From Paracentrotus lividus (taxonomy: Eukaryota > Echinodermata > Echinoidea > Camarodonta > Echinidae): 64,000 nt of DNA. The stretch is taken from assembly GCA_940671915.1 (NCBI GenBank), contig CALNVZ010002974.1, forward strand, positions 46,622,627-46,686,626, written 5' to 3'. Every line of letters starts with the position of its first letter. Within the stretch, counting starts at the first letter, position 1. The position numbers were made by a program, and so were the translations under genes. Below are positions 11,902 to 24,625 of the stretch, piece after piece. The notes under the pieces are model-generated. The model made no database searches, was not told the DNA's origin, and saw only the letters and a list, made by a program, of their open reading frames with translations.

Positions 11902-13635
11902 CATCACTGAGTGAAGATGAAAAATCATGTCATGATTGATTGCAATCTATCATGTCTATGGACGTCCTTTTCGTTCTGAAAAAAAAAAAAAATTCTCAAA
12001 AAATAAACATTATTTTTGTTTGTGTAAATACAGTCACATACCCCGAAGTCGAATTTGCATAAGTCGAATAATTAATTGCCCATTTCACGGGTCTTTTCAA
12101 ATCATGTTGTCTTAATATTCTATTTCTTGTTGTCTTCTTTTTTCCCCTGAGTCCAAGCTATTTTTTTTTTCAGTCCAAACAGATTTGTCTAAGGCATGGT
12201 TGTCACACAATGCCTCTATGCAATGACTACACAAGGTGTTATTGTGTAGTTGTATAACAGCATATCTACTTCGGAATGTCAAGTAGAAATCACTGAAATA
12301 TCTCCTCCATCCTCTTATAATGTTATTTGTATTGCGCAACATCCACTCTGCAGAGTGCTCAAGGCGCATCATTATTATTACCCAGGTTTTGTTATCACAA
12401 CCAAAATACGATAGTATGAAGAAACATAATTGAGGTAATGATGCCTAAAAATTTGAGACTTAAAAATATTATGTAATAATTATCGTTGGCGAAAATGAAA
12501 ACGTACTATTTCAAAACAACTCTGCCTGTGGCTGCATTAATTAGAGTCTAAATAAATCATTATTTTTTGAAGCTGCAGCAAAGCTGCTGGCTTCCTGTTT
12601 GTTGCTTGTTTTAGGACCATGTTTCTAATTCCATAACGAAGAAAAGCCATACAAAACGGTCGGTCACATGTCTTGTCGATAGAATGGAGTAGGCCTACGT
12701 GACTTGAATTGTAAAGAAAATGAATTGAAATTTTGATGGATAAACGACAAATATCAAATTATATATATATAAACCGAGTGAGTTCCGAAAAAAAGAGAGA
12801 CTTTGTTAAAGAAAAATATATATATATATAAACCATAAATTATTATAAGATTTATTCTAATATGTTCCATTATAAAGTGTAGGCCTACTGTGCGACGTGA
12901 TGCAATGCATACCATACCGGTAAATATTTTACTTTACAGTATACGCATTATGAATATACTCTACGGTCATGTTTGACAATGCAGTATTACGTAATAACTT
13001 GCTAATGGGCTCTCTCGAGTTTCGTTAATAAGTCAGTCATGACGAGAATTAATATGCCAATGCTAGTTTGCGAGTTTCGTCCTTTAACTTTAAAGGCAGT
13101 ACTCATTTTAATTCAATATTCATTTTCAATAATTACTAGCGCGTTCTTCTATATAATTTCACTATGTGGTTTTCGTATACTGTATACAATTATGGTGACC
13201 AATTTACCACTTTGAATGGTAGCCCATCACTTGCATGCACTTATATAATTATTAGGCACGTGTTTGATTTTGTTTCGAACAAAGTATGATTACATGTTGT
13301 ATCATTATGTTGAGAAGAAATACCTGCAGAACTGTCTGATTATTAAAAAATATTTCAATAAATTAATTAAACATGCTTTACTGCGCTTTTTCATTTTATG
13401 ATTATGTTATACATTGTACATTCATTAACAATGCATCCCCCTCTCTCATTCTCTCTCTCTGTCCCTGTCCCTCTTTCTCTTTCTCATCATTCTGCCTCTA
13501 TTTCTTCTCTTGTCTGAATGTCAACGAGTGGTTTCTTTTGTTTTCCATTCTCGGTATAAAGAAAATTCTTCCATCAGAGATAATATTCAAATCAATACCA
13601 ACATTTTAAAATACATGTAATATTTTTTTTTCCAG
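11902..13635. other. AT-rich intergenic sequence
   Basis: Contains (AT)n runs near 12760-12830 and CT-rich sequence near 13440-13510. No gene is recognised, and ORFs are short and unremarkable. Confidence 0.4.
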
Positions 13636-13748
13636 ACTCAAACGACAATTCAGAATCAATCAAAGCGCTATTAATTCCTCAGGCAGTGGATTTCTTTTTA
13701 CGAGTTAGAACATGGTTTGGCTTCGATCCGGGGGAGGGGTCGAAGTAA
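13636..13748 (+). CDS. Possible 3' terminal exon of a plus-strand gene
   Basis: A strong acceptor (TATTTTTTTTTCCAG|AC) is followed by 36 open codons ending in TAA: SNDNSESIKALLIPQAVDFF, then LRVRTWFGFDPGEGSK. It could be the continuation of the 8494-9522 gene, whose end has a GTAAGT donor in a shifted frame, or a chance acceptor in unique sequence. No family match is recognised. Confidence 0.25.
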
Positions 13749-13749
13749 T

Positions 13750-15838
13750 ATTTGGAAAGGGATGCACTGTACACCTGCCCACACCTTTTCTATGCTTAAC
13801 TTTGAAAAGCCCTGTTTATAGACAACCATTGAGGGACGCTGTACTGATTGAAGCGATTGGAGGAGAAACGGAACAAATGTTGTTGACAAATAATTGCAAT
13901 GTGACTATATGCAGGGTTACTGAATGGAAAGAAAACGAAATGGATTTAACTCATTTTAATATATGACGCTCGACTCCCGAATGAATTTACTGAAATTTGT
14001 TCCACATATTTGATATTAAAGGCCTTTTGATAAATATCGTTAGCCGGTCTATTCATCCCGACAAATTGATGGACATGGAATTCGGTTTGAGAAGAAAATA
14101 TGTGCACGTATACATGCAGGTTGCCTAGTAACAATGATGTACTTATTGCACGGATTTTCAGAAAATAGAACTTACAGCTACTTTGACACGATATTACGTT
14201 ATCCGTGAATCTCTAAACATGAAAATTTGAAGGTTTTACCCATAAAATGAGGAAAAAAGGGGATGAAGAGAACTTTCATCAAAATTAGGATGGAGTCACA
14301 TAGGAAAACAAACAATGAATCAATATCTTTAATGTATTTTCCAATTCTTTATTCAATCTACCTTGCGTATTATTGTCTTACATACGACATGATATATCTT
14401 ACAAGCGAAAGAATTTTACACCCATATACCCTTAGAACCTTTTCTTCTCCCATATCAATGGATAATTCTTCAACAACAAAAAAATAAATAAAATAAAAAT
14501 AATAATGCATCACAGGGGGTTCTAAAGGAGCGGTTTTATATAACATTTATTGATTACGAGGAGCATAAAGTACAATTTCAAGAGCCTGGGGTAAAGGTTG
14601 AAATATGGGATAATAAAGGGTTGTAACTTGACCGTTAGTGTACAATGGGAATATTGTGTTTTTAGGGTTTTTAGGGTATCAACATGAACAATATTATATG
14701 GGAGTATATTCACCTGGTATACAGGCATAATATAATTATTAGATCTCACATATTATTTTTCTACAAAGGCAATATATTTATTCCTCGATATTGACTAGGA
14801 AGGAATAAGAAGTACTTAAATCATCAATAATTCATTTTATTTATTTTTTAAATAGAAGTATAATGTCATGCTCATATCAGATTATAGCAATGCATTTCGA
14901 TTTTTGAAATTGCCTATATTTGAGGAATTAGTAAAACAATTGCTTTCAATAAGTCTAAACCATCATTTTTTAAAATATGTATTATCACAAAAGAATAAAA
15001 TAAATACGGGGATATATCTGCATTGTTACTTTGAGTATTAATTTTAGATAAACGCACAATAACTGATTCATCTTTTTAAAATTTCAAAAATGTATCAAAT
15101 TGATAAAAAAAAAATTTGGGCAGAAATGCACAATCATTTTCACATTTTCAAAACATTCAAAAAATTAATGCAGACCAAAACATGCCCAATAGGATCAGTT
15201 TGTCTCATATTTCTCATTCTTACACTTAGAATATAACATGATCATTGTTTTTAAAAAAAAATACTATTTACAAGAGATGCATTTAAATACATCCTTAACA
15301 TGATTACTTAAAATTTGCATTAAAAAATACTCGCGAGAAGTATAAGCCTTTCCAAATATCAGAAATGATAGATTATGAAATAACTATATACACAATAAAT
15401 ATCATTCTGTACGATAATTATATCAGACGAACAAATATTTACACGACGCCATTTTCATTAGGGCGTAAAACCCTGTCAAAAATTATTATTATGATTATAG
15501 GCCAATTATTTCATAAGCACCTGCGCCCTGCAGTAACCATGGTAACAAGCAATTTCAAAAGGGGGATAAGGGTGATATTTGAAGACAGGTGGCCAGATAG
15601 ACAGTGGAATTTAGTTCTACATCTTTTTAGAAAGGTTACTAGATCATGTAGATCAATGACATTAACATCATTATTGAATAAACATGTATAATGGTTGATT
15701 TGGTTTGGAGTGTTGTTGAAATATTTTAATGTTGTCTTTTGAAGAATGACAGCGGGACGGATATTTTTGTTTAAACTTATCCAAGGATTGCAAGTTGATA
15801 ACAATGATATTTAAAACGACATTTATGTGGAATAATAT
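13750..15838. other. AT-rich intergenic sequence without recognised genes
   Basis: Short ORFs on both strands (84 to 108 codons), none with a recognisable domain. No clear repeats apart from A/T runs. Confidence 0.4.
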
Positions 15839-15950
15839 CAGTGGCGTACCTAGCCTGATTAGACACAATACTTACGGGGGCGCACTATTGTTTGTGCATA
15901 ATAGTGCGCCCCCTTAAGTTTTGTGTCTAATCAGGCTAGGTACGCCACTG
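15839..15950. mobile_element. 112-bp MITE, near-perfect hairpin
   Basis: Two arms of about 50 bp, starting CAGTGGCGTACCTAGCCTGA and ending in its reverse complement, with two mismatches and a loop of about 9 bases. It is flanked by AATAT on both sides, a candidate target-site duplication. Confidence 0.9.
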
Positions 15951-16330
15951 AATATTATGATGTAATATCAAATTCCATAAACCACAGTTGTTGTCATGGT
16001 TACAAATAAAAATCATCGTCTTCTTTAAAAGATATAAATTATACACTGGAATAAATACACAGGACCTTACTGCAAAGACACAGTACCATTAGACAAAAAT
16101 ATAATGGGTGGGGGGGGGGTGTCGTTAAACATAGTTTTTCCTAAATTACATTATCAGTTGCGTTTTCCAACCAATATGAAAATGTTTGTAAAAAAACTCC
16201 AACAACATCAAGGACACACATAAAGTCTTCGTATTTCTAAACTGTGTCAAGAAAAAAAAAATGTTAATCAAGTTGTATCTCTAACTTGCCAACAGTCTAT
16301 ACAATTTCAACAATTTGTAGACATAATTAT

Positions 16331-16336
16331 TTTATT
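16331..16336 (-). terminator. Candidate polyadenylation signal (AATAAA) for BMP5-8
   Basis: It is the first AATAAA on the gene strand after the stop codon that I found, about 1.44 kb downstream. That would imply a long 3' UTR including the 17337-17690 inverted-repeat element. Such a hexamer is common by chance in AT-rich DNA. Confidence 0.2.
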
Positions 16337-17336
16337 TGATATTCATTTCATCTTCATTTCTATTTTCTGTATAAACGAAATTTCACCTCTATACATGTAT
16401 GTGTGAACGTTTTATGACACACACGTTATATCGAACATCAGTATAATGCGCCTTGGCAATAATAAAATTTTTTTGTTGTCTTTATCGAATGTACACATGT
16501 GATTTATACAATTCCATTACCGCTTTAGTCTATGACGCAAATACAATACCGTAATCACTATCTTCCACATTTCCGTTGTTCTAATGTAGAGCCACTAAAT
16601 AATAATTGATAACCATTTCGTCATGATCACTTTGTTTATCTTCAGCAATGCGCAACGTTTCTAAATTAACGTAATTGCTATCGCCATTATTACATAATCA
16701 GGTTCCCATTTTGCTTTTCCACTTCACAACTAGTCAAGTTGTATCGCTATAAACAAATGGTACTAGTAAGATTGAATCCAATACAATATAAAATTTAGGA
16801 CTGGATAAATGAAGAGACCAAAATAATCATATATATTTCTTGAAACAATTATCAGTACATGTATAAACAACAAATCGGAAAGTTCTACATGAAGCAGTCA
16901 TATTGTTATTGTTTTACATTCTCGATATTAATGCCTCTTGTGTTTGAGAAAAGCGAGTAATTCATATTTAGTCTGAATTAAAATCCTACAAAATGTTCAT
17001 TATATATGATTTATAAATTCATCTGCAATTTGAGACAAATATACATTGAAAAAAATTCAAGAAGAAGTTTCGCAAAAAAAAAAGAAAAAGAAAAAGAGAA
17101 GAGTAAATCCTTGCTCGTTATTTTGTCAAAACAATGCCCTGCTGAATACAAACCAAATAATCTTTAAGTAGAAAAAAACAAACAAAAAAACAAAAAAAGC
17201 GAGAACTCACGAAACGTGAGCACGCACAATTTTGATCCCTCGGTTCATCGCCAAAAAGTCAAAATGCCAGGGAAATGCAACTAGTTCCCTGGTGCAACGT
17301 TGACTCCAAAGTTGACTCCAAACTGAAGACTGAATC

Positions 17337-17690
17337 TATGGTCACAAATTTTCGTACGAATGATGCGTTCGTACGAATCTCTGAAGTTCTGAGGTTTGTA
17401 AGATTCGTAGAACGAGCTTAATATCTGACGGCTTTCTTACGACGTTCTTACTACGTTCGTAGGATCGTTTTTTCAAAGGGTGGTTTCGTACGAAATTGAA
17501 TGCAATCTTTGATAAGAACATCGATATTATCGACTAATCTTCGAACTTACGAACGCTCTGTGAACGGTGATTTCGTACGGCCTTCTTAAGAAGTTCTTAC
17601 GAAATGGTGTGAAAATAGTTCGTACGGCGTCCTTAACAGTTCGTACATGTCGTAATGGCATGTGTGACCAAGGCTTAATTTTCCATTCGT
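17337..17690. mobile_element. Inverted-repeat element rich in TTCGTACGAA words
   Basis: The ends read ATGGTCACA and, inverted, TTGGTCACACAT. The interior has a dozen or so palindromic TTCGTACGAA/TTCTTACGAA-like words. It lies 86 bp after the BMP stop codon and so probably inside its 3' UTR. Confidence 0.55.
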
Positions 17691-17775
17691 GGTGACTGTT
17701 CGGTCAACTGTCGGTTCGATTCGGTCTTGCAGATGTAATTGAGCAACAAAACAAAAGTTCAGTAAATCTCCATTG

Positions 17776-18036
17776 CTAGAGGCAACCACAGGCTCGGACA
17801 ACCATATTCTTGTACTTCTTGAGGACGACATTGCGACTGTCATCATAATAGAGGACGGTGATTGGACTGAGTTTGGTCGGGGCGCAGCAAGGTTGAGGTA
17901 CGGTGTTGGGGCTCATGTGATGGACGAGTGTCTGCACGATAGCGTGATTGGTGGCGTTGGCGTGGCCGTTCAGGGGGAAGGCACACTCGCCCTGGCAGTA
18001 GAAGGCAACATACCCGAGTGGTGCAATTATCCATTC
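17776..18036 (-). CDS. bmp5-8: BMP5-8 last coding exon: cystine-knot domain C-terminus
   Basis: Acceptor TTGATATAG|GAATGG, phase 0, stop TAG at 17776-17778, 86 residues. The peptide begins [20 protein letters not shown], contains [31 protein letters not shown] and [17 protein letters not shown], and ends at the canonical CGC-X end of TGF-beta ligands. It supplies six of the seven knot cysteines, including the one forming the inter-chain disulfide (second Cys of the CC pair). NAT is the glycosylation site conserved in BMP5/6/7. In vertebrate BMP7 an intron splits this region after IVQTL; here it is one exon. GC content is much higher than in the surroundings. It is the gene's terminal coding exon. 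Confidence 0.97.
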   Translation of the reverse strand, partial: EWIIAPLGYVAFYCQGECAFPLNGHANATNHAIVQTLVHHMSPNTVPQPCCAPTKLSPITVLYYDDSRNVVLKKYKNMVVRACGCL

Positions 18037-18401
18037 CTATATCAATTGATCAAGAAACATTGACAATATAAGATTAAGAATTATTCATGATATCGAGCAG
18101 GGCCAAAGTGTTAAACAGAATAAACTCGACAAATTGATTAAGGCTTATAGAAATCAGGTTTTCATGATCTATTTTGCTATAACGCAACATTCAAAACATA
18201 CTTTATCAAAAGGAGAAACAGAACTATGTTAATCAGCAAAAAAAAAAAATGCAAAGTCAAGCTACTTGGATTATTAAAATACATGGTAAAATTATGTTCA
18301 CCAATGGCATAAACATAAAAATAAACGATTTTGAGAATACTTAAGATAAATTTTGAAATGATAGCTGGAATGAAGAAAGTTCAGATTTATGCTACAACAA
18401 T

Positions 18402-21400
18402 AATTATGTGGTTTTTATTTTATTTTTTACTTTAATTTGTCTTGTTGATATAATCACAACAAAACACTGCGTATTAATTTCATATTTGTTTATTTTCTAA
18501 ATAGCGTTTTCATGAAGAAAAAAATAAATAATAATGTATTACCCCTTTGAGAAGAAAAAATGTGAGAGTGAAGGGTAAGAAACAAATTGTATCTACATAA
18601 TGACCCGAAGGCAAAGAATACTAAAACTCTTGGGGGTTCAATTTTGTTATCTTTTCACGAGTATCATGTGAGCAGGAGCTGAAATTCTCAGGAACAGAAT
18701 GTAATTACCCTTAAGAAAAAAGATGCAAGCGCGAAGCGCAAGCAAATTTTTTACTATGACCAGAAAGCATGGAAATTCAAGCACTTTTGGGTTTCAATCT
18801 TTTCATGAATATAGAATCATCTTTTGCAATTTTAATTGCAAAAAATAATTTTATATTCATGAAAAGATGAAAGGATATTCATGAATTGATCTTTCGCTGG
18901 AGGTGCCACCTCCAGTGAAAGATCAATTTCACACCCCTCAATTTTCTGATCAATGATTTAGCGCCCCGTAGTTTCAAGTAAATTTGGCGCCCCTTAATTT
19001 CAAAAGTACTTTGGCGCCCTACGAGTTCAAGATCATTTTGACGACCCCTAATTTTAAGATCAAGTTGGCGCCCCTTAAGTTTAAGATCAATTTGTTGCCC
19101 CTTAAGTTGCAGCGATTTGGCCCCTCTCTTTGATTTTAAAATCGATTTGGCGCCCCTAAGTTTAAGATCAAGGCACCCTCTCATGTCACGTAAATTTTGG
19201 CAGCTCCATAAGTTTGAGATATATTTGGCACCCATAAGTTTGTTATCGATTTGAAGCCCCATAAGTTTAAGATGGAATTGGCTCCCCTCAACTATAGATC
19301 ACTTTGGGACCCCCTAAGTTTGAGATCAATTTGCCACACCCTAATTTCAAGATCCACATGGTGTCCTAAGTTAGAGATCAATTTAGAACCACTTCCACTA
19401 TCTTTTATTTATTTATTTATTTTCCTCTTTTCCCCCCTTCGTCGTCATCTCTCTCTAGGCCTATAAATATTTTATTTTTCTTCCCTCCCCCTCCTTTCTA
19501 TTTTATTTTTCTCCTCTTTTATTTTTTTTTAATTTTCGTTCTCGTCTTTTCCATTTCATCTTTCCCCTTTTTTCTTCCCATTTTCATGCCCCCTCACGCC
19601 CATCCGTTTGGCTCCGTGCCCCCGCCACCTTCCCCCAAAGTACGGGGATTGTTTATTAGCCATTATGATTTGTATTGCAACATCTAACAGAAACACATGG
19701 AGCAACTGGAAGCATTTCTATTTCAACAATATGTTTGTTCCTGCTTTTACTTTTTGGGACCCTGGCTATATCTTGGACATTCTCCCAAACCCTTCACGTG
19801 GACCTTTTTCCAAAAAAGTTTTGTCAGCCCCGTGATGCCCATTTTTGTCATTTCTTTCTCATTTTGGGGCCCCTTTTTGTTTTCCCGGTCGATCAAGCCC
19901 CTCAGTCTACCCCCAGGAAACGCGACTGAGGTGTACTGTTGTATATGTTCTTTAAAGGGATTTGGTATAAGCTTTCAAAAACAAGAGCAATCAGATCAAG
20001 ATTAATAAATTATATTGTTCCCACAGTAAACAAACTACTGAAAGTTTCAGATCAAATGGAAGTCATTTACTACCTTAAAACAGTTGTAACAAACAATGCC
20101 AAGCATACAGCCGAACAATAGTACCCTCTACTGCTAGCTTCACCAGGCGCTAGAGACGGCTACTATACAAAGGAAATAGGTGTATTCTATGCTATGTGCA
20201 AAAGCACATGGTTTTATAAACCATCCGGTGTAGGTTTATAAAATTTGAGTATGAAAATCATTGATATCTATCGAAGGTAAAGCAAGCAATAGCGTGCAAT
20301 TTTGAAGACGATACCAGGCTGACCTAAGTGGAAATTCAGAATATTTTATTCCATCTTTATGCTGAAAACAAAAGAAATGAAAAACATCTTTAACCTTGAA
20401 TATCATCATTTTCCCCTTAAATTTTTGTTTAGTCTTGATGACAAGCTGTAAATAGTCATTATTGATAATATTTTATTTTGATTTATGTTTGGTTGAGATT
20501 TTACAATACAATTTAGGGAAGAATAGAAATTTCCATGGTGTAAAAATGAATAAAATGAATGTTGAACTCCAATCAAAATAAATTTTGACCCCTTCCCTAG
20601 AGTCGAGCCTGTAACCATAAATTCTAGATTTATTTTAAAGAAAATACAAATCTCCACCTCAGACGTGATTCCTTGGGGTAGGGACTGAGGGGCCCTTGGT
20701 GGGTCGCGTGAAGGAAAAGGGGGCCCCAAAAATAAGAAAATAATGAAGAAAATAGTGCATCTTCTTCCTGGGGGTGACAAACTTTTTTGAAGAAAAATCC
20801 CGGGAAGGTTGAGGGAACGTCCAAGATATACCCGGGATCCCAGAAAGTAAAAGCGGTGACAAACACATTCAAGAAATTAATAACGGAGCAACATAATGTC
20901 GCTTGAGCCAAAAAAAAAATATTCCACCTTTTATGACGACAGTGTATTTAGCATCTTTTGGTTTGACATCGTTTTCTTGTCGGTCTCAATACAGCCCCTC
21001 TGCGGTTGGTATCGGAGATGGAACGGCTTCGTTCGGTATTGAGTCGGGAAGAAAGTCTCTATCATTACCTCATCGATGTTGAATCGGGATTAGTTCGGCC
21101 GATTAGCAATTTGACTGAACTTGGTATTGAAACCGACCACCATTCCGTATTTTTATTCCGAACCGAGATCGAACCCAGACCGAATGCTCCCCGCTCTTCT
21201 CGAACTGACCCCGGACTCGTCTCCGACAGCTCTCCTGACGAATGGTCGGGGAGAGATCTTTCGAGCATGCTTGAAAGATTCCACCCGACCTTTCTTCAAA
21301 CCGATACCAGACTGATTTAGAACCGATAATTCTGACGTTAAATTGACAACAGACCGAACCCTGCCAAATCATCCTGATCGCTGCCGAATTCATCCCGATT

Positions 21401-21461
21401 GGCACAAAGGCGTTTTGGGGTGATCGGTTTGAGGTCGGTCTGCCGGTGTGACTCTACCATC
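18402..21461. repeat. Composite foldback repeat, copy 1
   Basis: Shares order and sequence with 21848-24625: a TATGTGG-TTTTTATTTTA start, GCGCGAAGCGCAAGC, the roughly 33-bp minisatellite, an inverted-repeat core (19736-19930 against 20640-20900), then a CAATACAGCCCCTCTGCGG segment ending GCCGGTGTGACTCTACCAT. ORFs inside (for example 19697-20005 and 20630-20911) are the two arms of the inverted repeat read in opposite directions. No transposase is recognised. Confidence 0.8.
18925..19390. repeat. About 33-bp minisatellite (copy 1)
   Basis: Imperfect units of the kind TTAAGATCAATTTGGCGCCCC. The 127-codon minus-strand ORF with repeated LKLRGAKS-type words is a translation of this array. The equivalent array of copy 2 is at 22300-22735. 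Confidence 0.8.
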
Positions 21462-22299
21462 ATAGTGCAGTCAGACCGGCCAGACCGACCTCAAACCGAC
21501 TAAAATTGAATGAAAAGTTCAAGATCGGGAACCGATGAAAGCCAGGCACTAAAACCGACAACCCCGATTCTCCCTGGAACCCTCCCCGATTTTTCCTGGA
21601 CCCCTCCCCGATTGCACACTGAATTCGCTTTGTTTCGTTTTGTTTTTATTTGTATTCATCCCATGAATTGAAGTTGGATAGATGTTGGTGGGTTCTTAAT
21701 CAATATTATATTATTTTCATGTTATTATGCGCTTATCCAGGATTTCACTACAAGTAATTTCCAAAGGATAACCCCCTCCTCAACAATAAAATTTAAGTCT
21801 ACAGCTAAAATGTACAATGAACATGTATATAAAGCTCCTCTTTCAAAGTAAATTATGTGGGTTTTTATTTTATAAAAAAAAATTATTTTACTTTCTCTTG
21901 TTGATATAATCACCACAAAACACTGCACATTAACTTCATATTTGTTTATTTTCTAAATAGTGTTTTTATGAAGAAAAAATAATTATGTATCACCCCTTGG
22001 AGAAGAACAAATGTGAGCGTAGAGGGTAAGAAACAAATTGTATCTACATAATGACCCGAAGGCAAAGAATATTAAAACTCTTTGGCGTTCAATTTTTTTT
22101 ATTTTTTTTCACGAGTATCATGTGAGCAGGAGCTGAAATTTTCAGGAACAGAATGTAATTACCCTTTGGAAAAATGATGCAAGCGCGAAGCGCAAGCGAA
22201 TTATTTACTATCACCAGAAGGTATGGAAGTTCAAGCACTTTTGGGTTTTAATATTTTCATGAATACAAAATCATTTTTTTTTTGCAATTAAGTTTCCGA

Positions 22300-22735
22300 T
22301 CAATTTGGCACCTCCAGTGAAAGATCAATTTCACGCCCCTCAATTTTCTGATCAATGATTTAGCGGCCCGTAGTTTCAAGTAAATTTGGCGCCCCTTAAT
22401 TTCAAAAGTACTTTGACGCCCTGTGAGTTCAAGATCAATTTGACGGTCCCTAATTTTAAGATCAAGTTGGCGCCCCTTAATTTTAAGATCAATTTGATGC
22501 CCATAAGTTTAAGATCAAGGCACCCTCTCATGTCATGTCAATTTCAACACCTCCATAAGTTTGAGATATATTTGGCACTCATAAGTTTGTTATCGATTTG
22601 AAGCCCCTTAAGTTTAAGATGGAATTGGCTCCCCTCAACTATAGATTACTTTGGGACCCACTAAGTTTGAGATCAATTTGCCATTCCCTAATTTTAAGAT
22701 CCATATGGTGTCCTAAGTTAGAGATCAATTTAGAA
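22300..22735. repeat. About 33-bp minisatellite (copy 2)
   Basis: The same unit family as 18925-19390. The plus-strand ORF with LAPLNFKINL-like repeats is its translation. Confidence 0.75.
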
Positions 22736-23786
22736 CCACTTTCACTATTTTTTTATTTTTTATTTCTCTCTTTTTCCCCTCGTTGTCGTCATCTCTCTCT
22801 AGGCCTATATACACTGTTGGTCATAAAGGTTGGATATTTTTGTGTGATCCAGCCACATCTTTTTGCTCCGGCTTAATTGTTTGTCCCTCCTATCACTTTT
22901 CTTGGCCCTGGCTATACCTTGGACGCTCTCCAACCTATTCCCGGGGAATGAAAATAAAAAAGAGTTCTTCAACCCCCAGAACGCCCATTTGTGCCCCTTT
23001 TTGTTTACCCGGCTGACCAAGGCCCCTTCCGTCATACCCCCTCGAAAAGCGTCTGAAATATAAAGTTGTTATCGTTCTTTATGATAAATCAAAGTTTAAG
23101 ATTACAGGCGTTAGTCTCTTGTCTAGGGGAGGGGTTAAAGGAAAAAGTGAAATCGGTAAAAAAAAAAAAATGGAAATATTCTATTCCAACCTTTATGGTC
23201 AAAACAAAGAAAATGAAAAACAACTATGAACCCTTAATTAGTGTCCTTTGCCCCAATAATCTTGTTTCAGCCTTAATGACAAGGTTGTAAACGGTAACTA
23301 TTGTCTATTTTTCATTATAATTTATGTTTGGCTGAGATTATACAATACATTTGTGAGAAGATAGAAATTTCTATGTTGTAAAAATGAATAAATTCAATTT
23401 TCAACCCGAATCGAAGTAAACTTTTACCCTTCCCCTACACAATAAATCTAAGTATGTGATCACAAACTTAGATTTAACTCAAAGAACAATAACCACCCTA
23501 TACATCAGACGCGTTTGGTGAGAGTGGGATCATGGGGGCCTTGGTTAGCCGGGTAAACAAAAAAGGGGCCCCTAAATGAGAAAAAAATGACAAAAATGGG
23601 CGTTCTGGGGGTTGCCAAACTTTTGTTTTATTCTTATTCCCCGGGAATAGTTTGGGGTGTCCAAGGAAGAGCCTGGGTCTAGAAAAGTGAAAGTAGGCAC
23701 AAACAATTTCAAGAAATCTAAGCCAGAGCAAATAGATGTCGCTGGCATCACCAAAACAATATCCACACCTTTATGGGCAAGCAGTG

Positions 23787-23789
<3 letters not shown>

Positions 23790-23823
<34 letters not shown>
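23790..23823. repeat. (TA)n microsatellite
   Basis: About 17 TA units. Confidence 0.95.
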
Positions 23824-23826
<3 letters not shown>

Positions 23827-24625
23827 CTTTTCTTCCCTTCCCCTCTTTCTATTTTATTTCTCCTTTTTTTCTTTTAATTTTTGTTCTCTTCTTTTCAATT
23901 TCCTTCTTTTCCCCCTTTTCCTTCCCATTTTCAATGCCCCCTTCACGCTCATCCGTGTGGCTCCGTGCCCCCGCCACCTTTCCCAAAGTTGCGGATGGTT
24001 ATTAGCCATATGATTTGTATTGCAACATCTAACATACAACCATGGCGAACTGGAAGCATAACAAACAATTTTAAATGTTAAAATAATTTCCTATGCGCCC
24101 CGAAAGTCTATTCAGCATCTCGCGGTTGAACATCATTATTCCTTGTCGGTCTCAATACAGCCCCTCTGCGGTTTGGTATGGAGAAGGAGCGGCTTCGTTC
24201 GGTATTGAGTCGGGAAGAAAGTCTCTATTCATTTCCCATCGAGTGTTGAATCGGATTAGTTCGGCCGATAGCAATTTGACTGAACTTGGTATTGAAACCG
24301 ACCATATTCCGATTTTATTCGAACGAGATCGAACCCAGACCGATGCTCCCGCTCTTCTCGAACTGACCCGACTCGTCTCCGACAGCTCCCTGACGAATGG
24401 TCGGGGAGAGATCTTTCAACATGCTTGAAAGATTCCACCCCGACCCTTTCTTCAAACCGATACCAGACTGATTTAAAACCGATATTCGACCTCATACCGA
24501 CGTTAAATTGACAACAGACCGAACCCTGCCATAATCATCCTGATGGCTGCCGAATCAGCCGATTGGCACAAAAAAGTGTTTGGGGTGATCGGTTTGAGGT
24601 CGGTCTGCCGGTGTGACTCTACCAT

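Larger units (their letters stand above)
21848..24625. repeat. Composite foldback repeat, copy 2
   Basis: Same structure as copy 1, somewhat shorter. Its inverted-repeat core is at about 22861-23060 against 23490-23700. A (TA)n microsatellite at 23790-23823 lies inside. The two copies lie in the same orientation, about 390 bp apart, within the last BMP intron. Confidence 0.8.

Noticed and set aside
17773-18063. 96-codon plus-strand ORF with high GC
   Set aside because: It is the antisense shadow of the last BMP exon, whose cystine-knot sequence is unmistakable on the minus strand.
18879-19262. 127-codon ORF with leucine/lysine repeat words
   Set aside because: Translation of the 33-bp minisatellite.
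19697-20911. Possible transposase fragments in opposite directions
   Set aside because: The two ORFs are the arms of one inverted repeat read outward. They share the same peptide words and carry no catalytic motif.
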